64,000 nt of DNA from Antedon bifida (taxonomy: Eukaryota > Echinodermata > Crinoidea > Comatulida > Antedonidae), in the NCBI GenBank assembly GCA_963402885.1, contig OY727101.1, forward strand, positions 8,814,917 to 8,878,916, given 5' to 3'. The notes below the pieces were generated by a model. That model did not search any database, was not told the origin of the DNA, and saw nothing but the letters and a program-made list of their open reading frames with translations. Shown piece after piece: positions 1 to 12,290 of the stretch. Positions within the stretch are counted from its first letter, which is position 1, and each line of letters begins with the position of its first letter. The translations under genes were made by a program, and so were the position numbers.

Positions 1-1954
1 CGTGGTAGTGACCCAATTGACATCATCACTACACCGGTTATAATGGTTGACTTTGGTGTGGCTCCTGTTGATGTTTTCTATGAAGAAGATCTTGTTAACA
101 ATCTTGCCAGTTTGGTATATATAATAAGTAAATAGCTTTCTTTAACCATATTAAAGTATCACATAATCTATCCAGATTTCTTCTTTTTTCAGTTTCATAT
201 GTTTAGAAATGAGTTGAATTTTATTTAATTACCTATTCTTTTAATATGTAAACAATAATTAATATTTTTTCCTTACAGGCAATTCAACCCTTGAACATGA
301 TGAGTTAGTTAACCTTCAAGCAGAAATTGTTAATGCAGCACAAACCGGTACTTTGTACGAGAGTCTTGAAGTTGAGGTTATTAGCAATGACCGATCCTTC
401 TCCCCCAGCTGAAGACCCAACAAGGGGTGTGAGAGCAACAAATACAACAGGAGGTCCAAGTACAGGCAATGAAACGTAAGTCACATTTTAAGAAGTAATG
501 AGTTGAAGTAGAGTTTTCTGTAGAGTTACTGTAGTATAGAACTGGCTTGTATCGTCTTGTCCAAAGTCTTAAATTGTATTCTCATGTGTGGCGTGCAACA
601 AACATAACCATAATGCCTATATCATTACAAACCAACATAACTAATTGGTTCACAGGTATTCTGAGAAGCAAGCTGAAGAAGAGGCATCTAGTGACCAAGG
701 AGTAGAAATCATCTATCAATTCCAAAGCACAATGAGTATACGTTTAAGGCTGATGCTATGGAGAACCATCCATTTGAGGTTCAGCCTTGCATCTCTATAT
801 TGGATACCAGTGTAGGTTTTAACACAATTCTTTCTAAACTCCAATATACTGTAGGCTATCAAGCTTTGGTAATACACCATAGGTTTGATACAAATATTCT
901 ACGAAAAAAAGGAATTATTCAATGATTTTTTGATTTTTTCAGGCTGAAATTGTGCAAAATCTGGGACATTCTTCACATCCATGGAAAATGCCCAGGAGTA
1001 TCTGATGCAGAGCTCGTCAACAACAACACTGTAGATATAATCCATGGCTGGGCCAATCTGTCGGGAAGTGGTTACTTCTTTGAATTCAGCATTGTTTATT
1101 CCAACTCATCCACGCTAGAAGGTATCAACTCAACAGAGTTTTCTGTCATTGAGGGTGTTTTCCACATATCAATCGCAGATCAACAGTAAAAGTTTTGGAG
1201 AAATTTAATGTTCAGTTTAATCTAATTGAAGATTTTACAACGGATATTGCAGAACATCTGGATTCCAAGGTTGGTGATTTTTTAATTAATTATAAGTCAT
1301 TTTCAAATTGTCAATGCAGTTCTCTCTCTAATTAACCATCCATCTTCTATTTAATACTGCATTATAATTCAAAAATCACCATCAATTGTAGACTAGTGAT
1401 GTATCCAATCTAAGAGCAACTTCTTTTTGAAGACTACAGTCCATTTCAAATATTCAATGCAGGTCTCCCTCTATTTAACCCACTACCTTCTATTAATACT
1501 TCCCCTACCCCAATTTTAAAAGCATCTTCAATTGTAGACTATTGTATCCACTCTAAGAGCAACTTATGTTGAAGACTAGCCAAAAGTACCTACAAGTCGA
1601 CACTCCCATAAAAATCCAATTACAGACTACTTTCAAATTTGATTTCATCGGCTGTATAAATCGCCTCAAATTAAAGACAAGCCAATAGCCAAGGACATAT
1701 CAACCTTGAAGAATTATAATGCAATTGCTGTAGTTGCGGGTGAAAACGATTTAAACACGGCACATCTTTTTAAAAAAAAAATAGGCATTGTTGCTGGTAC
1801 AATGCAAACTTCACTCTCACAAAGCATAAACACCTTAAAAACCAGAATCTCGCCAAAACCTAGATTATCTCAAAATATTTCCTGCCCTTTATATAGTCCG
1901 TACAGCTTATTACCCACACAGTACATATCTTTTACTTACCTGTTCTGCCAGTAG

Positions 1955-2832
1955 GTAATTGAAAAATCAGCAAATTTTGTCAAATTAACAAGTGGCAACA
2001 CTTGTACAGGTAAGAAGAATAAGAAAAACTTATTTTATTGTGTTTTTCTATAGGAGATAACCCAGAAGCCTAGAAGTAGAAATGAATACTTTTACAGGTA
2101 AGCTTTAATATAGTTTATAAACAAAGTATGTAAAATGAGAATACTTCTTTTGCTAATAGAAGAGACAATTCCAGAGTGCCATAAAATCAAGACCATATAT
2201 TTGTTGTTTTAAACATGGAAAAAAATTTTATGGTAGATCTTAAGTTCTTCAATGCAATCCGTGCAATCAAAGTACTTAATGTACAGATAGATATTAGAAA
2301 TATATTAAATTGTTAACTTTTCTTTTATTATTGATCAGCAGATGAAACTTTTAAAGAAGAAGAAAACATCACAGGTAAGCTTATAAAACATTACTAATAA
2401 AAATCTATACCAGCTGGTGCTGAGGTGAGGTGAAATTAAGATTGACTCTTTCTATGAAGTTCTTTTTTAGTGTTAAAATTAATTAATCCATGTCCCATTT
2501 TCCATTCCAATCTGTCCCTGTGTCATAAGAAATGTTTAAGAGTTGTGCAACTGTAGATGCCGGAAATGGCACTTATCAGACACAAATTAGATTTTCGTAA
2601 ACATTACATTCTTAACATTTTATTGTTGTTTATCAGCAGATGATGCTGATAGTTATGGACAACTAGAAATTGCCACAACATCAGGTAAGTCTACTACAAT
2701 ATTAGCAGCAAAACATTTGAAAACACAAATGTACAATGTATCAAGAACGAAAATGTATAAAATATTAATGTTATAAATTGTTTTTGTTTACTACTATAGG
2801 AGATGACCTATACAACCATGACGATCTCACAG
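1955..2832 (+). CDS. Acidic phase-1 micro-exon cluster (unit 1)
   Basis: Five small exons, each with an AG acceptor and a GTAAG-type donor: 1955-2009, 2054-2097, 2339-2374 (36 nt), 2637-2684 (48 nt) and 2800-2832 (33 nt). The last three are symmetric phase-1 cassettes. Each would begin with Ala-Asp or Gly-Asp and end in Thr-Gly or Ser-Gly, for example DDLYNHDDLT. The peptides are strongly acidic, like a cytoplasmic or linker tail. The second exon is 44 nt; one missing base after the GCC codon at 2068-2070 would explain its stop. The prediction rests only on splice sites and phase agreement. Confidence 0.55.
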
Positions 2833-3255
2833 GTAAGTTTATATTTAAAAAGGTTCGTTATTCACATGCCAAAGAGCATTCAATTGGTTAAAGAGCAGTG
2901 CATATATATGATTAGACTGGGTTCCAGCCCGTAAATAGTAAAGATAAATAATTTGGCACATATGGTATGATAACCTACGTCATTCTTATCGGATATTTGC
3001 GGGCATGCAAATCGATTTCTTCACATATTTCCCCAGTGCGTAAATCTGAGTATTATATTATACGTATAAAACGCCATATGTGCCAAAATTTACGGGCTGG
3101 AACACAGTCTCATATAGGATGGATGTCTGAGGTTGTCATATGTACCTGTAGGCCTATACTTCTGTATTTAAGCATTTTAATTGGAATATTGTTGAACATT
3201 AAAGGGAAAGAGATCAATATAGTGTTATTTTTGAACAAGTACAGTACTACAGTAG

Positions 3256-5336
3256 TTATAAAATACGGGCCGGTTGTTGGTCGCAAATATTCAATTTCTC
3301 GATTCCAAGTGGATAGCTGTTATGTGACATCAAAATAGGACAAATTTAGGACAAATACATCTGTAAGAGATGATAGAATAATTGCATTTTTGTTTTTCTC
3401 ATTTTGCAGGCAAGAAAGAGGTAGCGAAATTGTTGACATCAAATCCTGGATTCTCAATTCAAAATTGGATAATTATAAGGATGAAAGTTAAGAATGAAAA
3501 AATGATGCTGATGAGTTTTTGATTTTAAAAGGTTTGAAAATAGATATAACATAACGTATGTTAACGTTCTGATTGATATACTTGTTTTTAATAGTGTTAC
3601 CATATCAATTTGTCAGGCTGTTGCACCTAAGGGCGCGTTTATACAACACGCTATTACACGCATATTCAACACGCCTACGAGAAGTGTGTTCTATAACATC
3701 GAAGAGATTCCGTGTAATGAGATTTGAATTGCAAAAAAGGCTACTTGGCTGAATCCTAACATTTTGTGGATTCCCGGTTGCTGTTATTATTATAAATAAT
3801 AGTGTAATTTGATATTTGGGCTACAATAGTCTATAGATTATAGCATGGATTAATTAGTTTAAACTAATTGATACATGGTTATATACTACAAGTTGATCAA
3901 TTTGGAAATGTTTGCAATATTAAAAGTGTAATTTGATATTTGGGCTACAATAGTCTATAGCATGTATTAATTAGTTTAAACTAATTGATTCCGTAAATCT
4001 TCTAATTGTAACCCTGGGTTATTATTTTTTGATTGTTTTTTAGGGTGGGTTACTATTAGAAGTGGGGGGGGGGAAGGGGGATTCCTATTGGAGTAGTGGG
4101 TTATTATTACTAATCTTAAATTAGGCACCTGTAAATAGTAAGGCACCTGAAAATAGTAACCCACCCCAACTTTTCCGGTCAGCAAATCATAGAAAAATAA
4201 TAAAACAGTACGAATAAATAAATTTCTTTGAACTTTATTTTATAAACTCAAAAACACTCAGTCCTCCCGAGATCAACATGCATTATCTCCTTATTTTCAA
4301 AATATTGCTGCATAATAAACGACCAGTCTTAATGTCATTTTTTCAATAGTTTTTGTGACTCTAATAATAACCTCCCCCATGGGTTACTAGTAGTAGTAGT
4401 GGGTTATTATTATAGATTGACTTATAAGTTGGGTTACTACTAGAAGGGGGGTTACTATTAGAGTGTGGGTTACTATTAGAATTGACGGTACATGGTATAA
4501 TACAAGCTGATCAATTTGGAAATGTTTACAATATTAAAGTGTAATTTATTAAGTTATTCAGTGATTAAATATTTCAAAGTATTTCAGCTAGAATGTCAAT
4601 GTTTCTAATTTATTTTTCTTTACATTATGATCATTTATTTATACAAAAAAATCATCACATATAAGACAAGAACAATTGTCCTGTAATTGATCCTGCTGGA
4701 GATAGATTTCATACATGTAAAAAACGTCAAATGTTTTTTAAAAAATTACCGGTATGAATATGAAAATATGAAGCACAATTAGTGTAGTATGTTCCCTAAT
4801 AAAATTCTTAAATTTAATACTGTAACAGACTGAAATTAGGAACTAACCAGTGTATGTTAGATTCAATTAATAGTATTCCTAACACAGTACATTACTGTAG
4901 CAGCTTTGAGCGAGTAGCCAGATTTCTAATTCTTACATGATTGTACAGTAGAACAAATCATCAATAAAATAATCCAATACTTTTACTGGATTTGAACATC
5001 AGATGAATCTCTGATGAATCTAAAGATGTTAAAAACCACATGGACAATTGTTATTTAAATATTTTCAACGTCATGACAATACAAATTACATATTTAGAAT
5101 ATGACATCAACTAAGAACAATATAGCCATAGAAAATGAGAAAAACTGCAACCAGCTGCCCAAGAACATTTACTCCATCAACACATCAGACACTAGGCCTA
5201 TATGAAAAGGAAAAAGACATTATTAATGTCAACACAACGAGTACCAGACAACATAACTCTTTTGGGATCATTTCAGCCACCAGTTATTGCGGCCGTCAGT
5301 TATGCCAGTACATTTTTTTTTAAAATTTATTTTACA
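3256..5336 (+). repeat. 2.08 kb tandem duplication, left copy (unit 1)
   Basis: Starts at TTATAAAATA and ends at TTTTACA, where the right copy begins. It carries the terminal exon, 3' flank, a G-rich stretch (4040-4480) made of GGGTTACTATTAGAA-like motifs with a homopolymer G run, and a local direct repeat (GATATTTGGGCTACAATAG at 3811 and 3934). No other gene is visible. Confidence 0.93.
3410..3522 (+). CDS. Terminal exon, first copy (unit 1)
   Basis: The acceptor TTTTGCAG is followed by a phase-1 continuation that reads GKKEVAKLLTSNPGF and ends in TGA at 3520-3522, 37 residues in all. The phase matches the upstream 33-48 nt cassettes, so it is the likely 3' coding end of the PKHD1L1-like copy. 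It shows no recognised domain. Confidence 0.5.
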
Positions 5337-7421
5337 TTATAAAATATGGGCCGGTTGTTGGTCGCAAATATTCAATTTCTCGATTCCAAGTGGATAGCTG
5401 TTATGTGACATCAAAATAGGACAAATTTAGGACAAATACATCTGTAAGAGATGATAGAATAATTGCATTTTTGTTTTTCTCATTTTGCAGGCAAGAAAGA
5501 GGTAGCGAAATTGTTGACATCAAATCCTGGATTCTCAATTCAAAATTGGATAATTATAAGGATGAAAGTTAAGAATGAAAAAATGATGCTGATGAGTTTT
5601 TGATTTTAAAAGGTTTGAAAATAGATATAACATAACGTATGTTAACGTTCTGATTGATATACTTGTTTTTAATAGTGTTACCATATCAATTTGTCAGGCT
5701 GTTGCACCTAAGGGCGCGTTTATACAACACGCTATTACACGCATATTCAACACGCCTACGAGAAGTGTGTTCTATAACATCGAAGAGATTCCGTGTAATG
5801 AGATTTTAATTGCAAAAAAGGCTACTTGGCTGAATCCTAACATTTTGTGGATTCCCGGTTGCTGTTATTATTATAAATAATAGTGTAATTCGATATTTGG
5901 GCTACAATAGTCTATAGATTATAGCATGGATTAATTAGTTTAAACTAATTGATACATGGTTATATACTACAAGTTGATCAATTTGGAAATGTTTGCAATA
6001 TTAAAAGTGTAATTTGATATTTGGGCTACAATAGTCTATAGCATGTATTAATTAGTTTAAACTAATTGATTCCGTAAATCTTCTAATTGTAACCCTGGGT
6101 TATTATTTTTTGATTGTTTTTTAGGGTGGGTTACTATTAGAAGTGGGGGGGGGGGGGGAAGGGGGATTACTATTGGAGTAGTGGGTTATTATTACTAATC
6201 TTAAATTAGGCACCTGTAAATAGTAAGGCACCTGAAAATAGTAACCCACCCCAACTTTTCCGGTCAGCAAATCATAGAAAAATAATAAAACAGTACGAAT
6301 AAATAAATTTGTTTGAACTTTATTTCATAAACTCAAAAACACTCAGTCCTCCCGAGATCAACATGCATTATCTCCTTATTTTCAAAATATTGCTGCATAA
6401 TAAACGACCAGTCTTAATGTCATTTTTTCAATAGTTTTTGTGACTCTAATAATAACCTCCCCCATGGGTTACTAGTAGTAGTAGTGGGTTATTACTATAG
6501 ATTGACTTATAAGTTGGGTTACTACTAGAAGGGGGGTTACTATTAGAGTGTGGGTTACTATTAGAATTGACGGTACATGGTATAATACAAGCTGATCAAT
6601 TTGGAAATGTTTACAATATTAAAGTGTAATTTATTAAGTTATTCAGTGATTAAATATTTCAAAGTATTTCAGCTAGAATGTCAATGTTTCTAATTTATTT
6701 TTCTTTACATTATGATCATTTATTTATACATAAAAATCATCACATATAAGACAAGAACAATTGTCCTGTAATTGATCCTGCTGGAGATAGATTTCATACA
6801 TGTTAAAAACGTCAAATGTTTTTTAAAAAATTACCGGTATGAATATGAAAATATGAAGCACAATTAGTGTAGTATGTTCCCTAATAAAATTCTTAAATTT
6901 AATACTGTAACAGACTGAAATTAGGAACTATCCAGTGTATGTTAGATTCAATTAATAGTATTCCTAACACAGTACATTACTGTAGCAGCTTTGAGCGAGT
7001 AGCCAGATTTCTAATTCTTACATGATTGTACAGTAGAACAAATCATCAATAAAATAATCCAATACTTTTACTGGATTTGAACATCAGATGAATCTCTGAT
7101 GAATCTAAAGATGTTAAAAACCACATGGACAATTGTTATTTAAATATTTTCAACGTCATGACAATACAAATTACATATTTAGAATATGACATCAACTAAG
7201 AACAATATAAAAATAGAAAATGAGAAAAACTGCAACCAGCTGCCCAAGAACATTTACTCCATCAACACATCAGACACTAGGCCTATATGAAAAGGAAAAA
7301 GACATTATTAATGTTAACACAACGAGTACCAGACAACATAACTCTTTTGGGATCATTTCAGCCACCAGTTATTGCGGCCGTCAGTTATGCCAGTACATTT
7401 TTTTTTTTAATTTATTTTACA
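5337..7421 (+). repeat. 2.08 kb tandem duplication, right copy (unit 1)
   Basis: Near-identical to 3256-5336; the homopolymer G run is longer here (near 6145). It brings a second terminal exon at 5491-5603. An AATAAA lies just beyond its end near 7451 and could serve as a poly(A) signal. Confidence 0.93.
5491..5603 (+). CDS. Terminal exon, second copy (unit 1)
   Basis: Duplicate of the exon at 3410-3522, with an intact acceptor (TTTTGCAG), the same 37-residue frame and TGA. It could be a mutually exclusive alternative last exon or simply unused. Confidence 0.4.
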
Positions 7422-8029
7422 TGTGCCAATAAGTATGTGTGATTTTTATAAATAAAGTTGTTTTGTTTCCGTTTTGGTTTTATTCTGCAAATTGTGGTTT
7501 TTTAAATGTTGGAAATTAGTTTATTTATTATTAGTTACCATTACCAATATTAATAATTAATATTCATTTTATCGATAACAGGATTATGGTTTCTGTATCA
7601 AGTTATAAACTCCAAGTGCATAAGAAATGAAGAAGTACAATTAAAAAAACAAGAAATATTGTGTTTATGAGATGAGCCTTGTTGTTTGGGGTATCATGTA
7701 TAATAATGATATGCAGAAATAAGAAAAGAAATATACGATTAATTATTATAATTAATCATTAAAACTAGATGTTAGATTAGTAAAATTTGTTTTGTATTAA
7801 GACACATTGATTAGTATTTATCGGCTGTTTAATAATTAATTAATATTTACTATATTCATAAAAACATTGCGCGGCTGATACTTGACTAGATACTAAACTA
7901 GTTTAATGGCCATTTAGTTCTGTGTTTATTTATGGCTATTTGGAGGCCTCCTTTTGTTTGGTGCGCATACAAAAGTGGGCCCGATCATCCGTTTAACACC
8001 CATACGCGAATCCTGGGCGAATATCTACT
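7422..8029. other. AT-rich intergenic stretch
   Basis: No coding, RNA or repeat structure recognised apart from short AT palindromes (ATTAATTATTATAATTAAT near 7740). Confidence 0.5.
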
Positions 8030-8320
8030 AGGCCTATTCTAGGCCTACCTAGCTAGGCTTAGGCTAGGGCCTAGCCTAAGAAAGATAAGCTAAATAGGCC
8101 TAGCTAGGCCCCTAGGCTAGTTATTTAATTTTGGCCCTAATTAATAGCGATATACAGTACTATATGCGGCGACTATAATAGGCTAGGCCTAACCTTTTAG
8201 CTTAGCTGACTAGGCCTATGCAACTAGTTTTTAAAATTGGTACCAACTCACCTCACGCCCAGCCAGGCGGCAAAGGCCGCATCACTTAGACCTAGGCTAG
8301 GCCTTCTAGGCCTTCCTAGA
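8030..8320. repeat. AGGCCTA palindrome cluster (unit 1)
   Basis: Dense overlapping TAGGCCTA, CCTAGGC and CTAGCTAGG words. The small open frame across it (8237-8446) is low-complexity repeat and not a gene. Matching cluster at 38203-38515. Confidence 0.85.
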
Positions 8321-9002
8321 ATAGAAGACACCGACAACAAATTAAAAGACATGCCTCTAGGACCTAGAATTATTTATAAATTTGGTGAAACAGAATTTAA
8401 CCATTTAATTATTTTGTTTTATATAAATTGTAGCCTTAAGGATTGACAGAAAATAAACTTAGATAGGGGTCAATCGGTTGATTTTACTTCCCTCTTTTTA
8501 GTGTAAAATGGCCTTAAGGGTAATAATAAATTCCCCTTAGCACAGCGATTGTGGTATGAAAACGTTAAGGGGAAAGACAAAAAGGGTTATATCTGCCAAT
8601 TTACCTACAAAATAAAAAAAAAGTTTGTATCGTAATTGGAATCATTAACATATAATTATGTTGAAACGCAAAAAAGAATATATTTAGCCGATATTTTGGT
8701 TTTAAACGGTTGGAATACCATCTTTCCCACTACACCTGTACAAAGCCATTTGCATAACAACGCCGACATACCACCACCAACGATGAGATATAAATTCTTT
8801 TCTAAACACGTAACGAAGAGAACTATAATTCCTTTTTTTCTGACATTCAATTGTTAGTCATTCGCGGCGGTCAACGCGCCACACTGTTGAATTTTGATGT
8901 TGTTAATCTTTTACATTATATTATTCTAAATTAACCTGACTCTCTAAATATCTCTCTTTCAAAATAAAAGAAAAGCATTTTATATTTATTTAAAAAAAAA
9001 AA

Positions 9003-9090
9003 GAAATCCGTAGAGATTCGAACCCCAGCCAGTAGAGCTGAGAGAATACAATCCAAACGATAGTTACTAGAGCACTACCCGTTATGCCAC
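9003..9090 (-). repeat. Degenerate tRNA-like sequence (unit 1)
   Basis: On the minus strand it has an A-box-like TGGCATAACGGGTAG and a B-box-like GGTTCGAATCT, followed by a T-run. The acceptor arms do not pair well, so I read it as a tRNA pseudogene or a SINE head. Confidence 0.4.
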
Positions 9091-9237
9091 AATGTACACG
9101 AGTAATAAAAGGTGACAATAGTATAGTCTTATACGCGCTTCATATTACGTCATTCTAATCGTTACGTCATAAATTTGCATATTCATGACGTACTTTTGAG
9201 GAAACGAATCTAGTTTTAACCTTGCTATTAACCAGAG

Positions 9238-9540
9238 GGCCGGATAGCTCAGTTGGTAGAGCGTCGTGGAACACGATTATCGTGGGTTCAAACCCCATGC
9301 CGGTCGGTGGAAAAGAGTTAAAGCTATGCGAGCTTCTGTGTTTGGGGTTCACAGACTTAAACGTCCCCCTTTCCACCACACATTATGAGGCAATAACATC
9401 AAAGCATCTGATGTGTGGTACCCCCAAGGCTGTGAGAGAGCCTTACCGTGCTAGAGGCAAGGGAGCACACCATCATTTTTTTTGGCTTCCCGCCTCTTTC
9501 CGATCTCGTAAATGTTATGTTTGGCGCCCTCAATTTTAAG
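9238..9540 (+). repeat. tRNA-derived SINE (unit 1)
   Basis: The head, 9238-9305, has GGCCGG pairing with CCGGTC, a typical A box (TAGCTCAGTTGGTAGAGC) and a B box (GGGTTCAAACCCC). The region between the D and T arms is too short for a normal anticodon arm plus variable loop, so this is not a functional tRNA gene. A ~235 bp unrelated tail follows (CTTACCGTGCTAGAGGCAAG region). The 105-codon frame across it is repeat-derived. Confidence 0.65.
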
Positions 9541-10090
9541 AACACCTAAGTTATGTCAGAAAATTAGGAACAAATAAATAGAAATGTGTAAAGATGCCGA
9601 TGCCTAGCCTGGCTAGTGTATTCTCTCTATTTATTTAAATACATATGCATTATTGTAATAAATAATTTCACAATTTCTGTGTGAATTATTAACTTTGAAC
9701 AAACGAACATTATTCCAAACCATGTACTACATTTTACTGTGTTTGATCATGAATAAATGAAATGAATTAAGTGAATAATTGATCATGAGAAATCAAAACA
9801 ACTGATACAATGAATTACATGATGAACAACAGCAGCCATCCAACCAACCCATTGATTGCTACTCCTATACAAATATTGATCAGTTGGTATGCCGTGCGTT
9901 ATTATGCAAATGAGTTGGTGCAGGTGTAGTGGGGAAGATGGTATTGTTATTCATTGCGGTCAACACGCCACACTGTTGAATGTTGATATTGTTGATTATT
10001 CAAATCTTGTAAGAAAAACTATTTCTCCGGGCGGGAACCTAGCAGATCCCCTCATTTAGTTTGAAAGAAATCCATCTGGAAAAGATCTAC
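9541..10090. other. Intergenic, nothing recognised
   Basis: AT-rich sequence with stops in all frames. A short phrase around CAACACGCCACACTGTTGAA (9961) is also seen near 8872, which suggests an old dispersed fragment. Confidence 0.4.
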
Positions 10091-10580
10091 ACACATGTTC
10101 TAGCTATTCCAAATCCATTATAAAAATAATACCATTTATAATGCAAATGGCGAATGTAAAAAAAAACAGACGTTAAGGCGAAATCGCAAAATTATATTTG
10201 TTGACAAATGTTATGGACATTTTAATTCACGTTCATTCCCCTGATATAGTATAGTTTAAACTACACACTGTTCTAGCTATTCCAAATCCAGTATAAATTA
10301 TAATACCATTTATAATGCGATGTAGGCCTAGGCCTAAATGGCGAATGTTAAAAAAACAGACGTTAAGGCGAAACAGTAAAATTATATTTGTTGACAAATT
10401 TTATTGAAATTTTAATTCACGACTGCTTTAATCTCACTCTTCCCTGATATAGTGTAGTCAAAACTACTATCACACATGTTCTAGCTATTCTAAATCCACT
10501 AAAAAATAATAATACCATTTATAATTTGCAATGTAAATGGCGAATGTTAAAAAAACAGACGTTAATAAGGCGAAATAGTA
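10091..10580 (+). repeat. Three-copy ~190 bp tandem repeat (unit 1)
   Basis: Copies start near 10091, 10264 and 10471. Each carries TTCTAGCTATTC, ACCATTTATAAT, TGGCGAATGT and CAGACGTTAA in the same order. Copies have drifted, so the array is older than the 30 kb amplification. Confidence 0.85.
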
Positions 10581-11560
10581 AAAAGAGCTGTCCCCAATTA
10601 AACGGTTCTACTATAATATAAATGTAGGCCTACACTATAATAGCTTATGAGAAGAAAAATTTACTACACAAATGTTATAATGTAAAAGAAAAATACTAGT
10701 ATCAAGTTTTTTTTTTTAAATAACTTAGGCGCACTTTTAGTAAAAAAAAATGTTGTAAATGTATAGTAGAACCATAGGCATCATATTTTGAAAAATAAAA
10801 AATGTCCAAATCATCTAAAATTCTAGTAAATTACCCAATTTTTATACTAAAGATAAATAAATACATATAGAATTATTGTACCAAATTTGAACAAAATTGA
10901 AGTTGGTTAAGTATTTTTCCACGATGGTTTTTGAATGATGTTTTTACAGTTTTATTTTATCCAAATAATACTAAATTTCTATCACTAATAAAAATCTAAC
11001 TTTTCGATATACTGTATTACAATTTTGGAATTAAATACTCTTTTATGAGTGGAACACACTTATGCTATTAAATATTACTTAACTTTTTTTCCCCGTTATT
11101 ATTTGAAACCTACGCGAAATAATAAGAGAGGACGCTGTTTTACTGGTAATAGATATGGTTATTATGTGTTGTATTCTTCCGCTCGAGTATTCTTTAACCC
11201 CACAGACTACATCGCCCAGATAAATAGCGAGATCCTAAATATTTTTGTATTCTTATAATAACTATAGGAAAGATGATTCCATTTTGCTAAAGGAACCTTT
11301 AGAAATACAATAGCTTTATTTATTTGCAGTTTATTCAACAAGAAACGGAAACTAAATATCTAAATAAATAAAGTATAGACATAATGAATTAAATTAATAA
11401 GTACTTTTAGTACGAGAAAATGTATTATCAATGGGCAAAATGTGTAGCATTGATGCCATAAAAAAATAAATTGACGAGTATCGGTAAATATGTAGGCTTA
11501 GCTCGTGGTTCAGTGTAGCGGAGGAAATTCACTTTAGCTGCGTATCCTTATTACCACAAC
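10581..11560. other. AT-rich intergenic stretch
   Basis: No supported gene. The 69-codon frame at 11049-11258 has no recognised motif and no splice context. Confidence 0.4.
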
Positions 11561-12240
11561 GCGAGAGAAATTGGCCTAACGGGTAGGCCTAGGACTTGTA
11601 GTGTGGGGGGCCTAGAAAGTCAAGCAGAGTGCCTCGGCCAACCTACGTTCCCTAGTAGGTAGAATGTTAATTTAGACCAGGCCATTTTTAAATAGGGCTG
11701 TATAGCGGAAATAGTTCTGGTGGTTCTACTTATATTTATTTGTATTAAATGATTTACCAAATCCTATACTTATACTACCTTAACATAAGAATTAGTAATA
11801 AACTAATAATTACTTCTACGGGAAAATATTTTATATCGACGGGGCAAAAAATATCTGCATTCTTTAAACAATAAGTTGACGAGTCTCAAAAAGTGTGGGC
11901 CTGCACGAACCTCCTGCGGGGAAGTTTGATTTCGGCCTAGCCTAGGCCTAGGCCTAGCTGGCCTATCCGTTGTATTGTATTGTATAGCAATACACTTTTT
12001 ATACTTAGCTAGGCCTAGGCCCCTAGCTAGTAGTTTTTTTATTGGCATGTGGAAGGATGTCTTCGTATCAAATTAGCTTTGGATACAAATTGTTTTTTTT
12101 AAGGTAAAGTGGTTGCAACAATAGAATAGGCCTAGGCCTAGGCCTATCATAATAATAGGCCTAGGCCTAGTATTAGCTCTAGGCCTACTAGGCCTATAGT
12201 CTATTATAGCTCTAGGCCTAGTTAGGCTAGCTAGGCCTAT
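11561..12240. repeat. AGGCCTA-rich region (unit 1)
   Basis: Clusters of CCTAGGCCTAGGCCTAG words at 11935-12020 and 12125-12235. The count differs from unit 2, where part of the run near 42290 is shorter, which fits replication slippage. Confidence 0.8.
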
Positions 12241-12290
12241 ATGACAGATCTGTTTTCTTCTTCTTTCTTTTATGGGAATGGGTTACAAAA

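Larger units (their letters stand above)
1..3522 (+). pseudogene. PKHD1L1-like: PKHD1L1-like 3' end (block A, unit 1)
   Basis: This is the tail of a gene copy whose 5' part lies left of the window. Predicted exons are 1-114, 279-475, 656-811, 943-1269, 1955-2009, 2054-2097, 2339-2374, 2637-2684, 2800-2832 and 3410-3522. The first ends in a segment with FYEEDLVNNLASL, and later ones hold TDPSPPAEDP, EVQPCISILDT and IIHGWAN, all segments typical of the far C-terminal part of fibrocystin-L. The reading frame must change inside 279-475 (after YESLEVEV) and inside 943-1269, and 2054-2097 is 44 nt with an in-frame TAG. A complete protein tail is therefore unlikely. The family is a large secreted or membrane protein with IPT, G8 and PbH1 repeats; only its C-terminal part is present here. 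Confidence 0.75.

Noticed and set aside
2967-3338. 123-codon open frame (and its unit 2 copy at 33145)
   Set aside because: It lies in the intron between the last micro-exon and the terminal exon, has no domain, and the second terminal-exon copy lacks most of it.
9238-9305. Functional tRNA gene
   Set aside because: The region between the D and T arms is too short for a standard anticodon arm and variable loop.
9222-9539. 105-codon open frame
   Set aside because: It is translated SINE, including the tRNA-like head.
11803-12048. 81-codon minus-strand frame starting MPIKKLLARG
   Set aside because: Encoded largely by AGGCCTA repeats; no splice or domain support.
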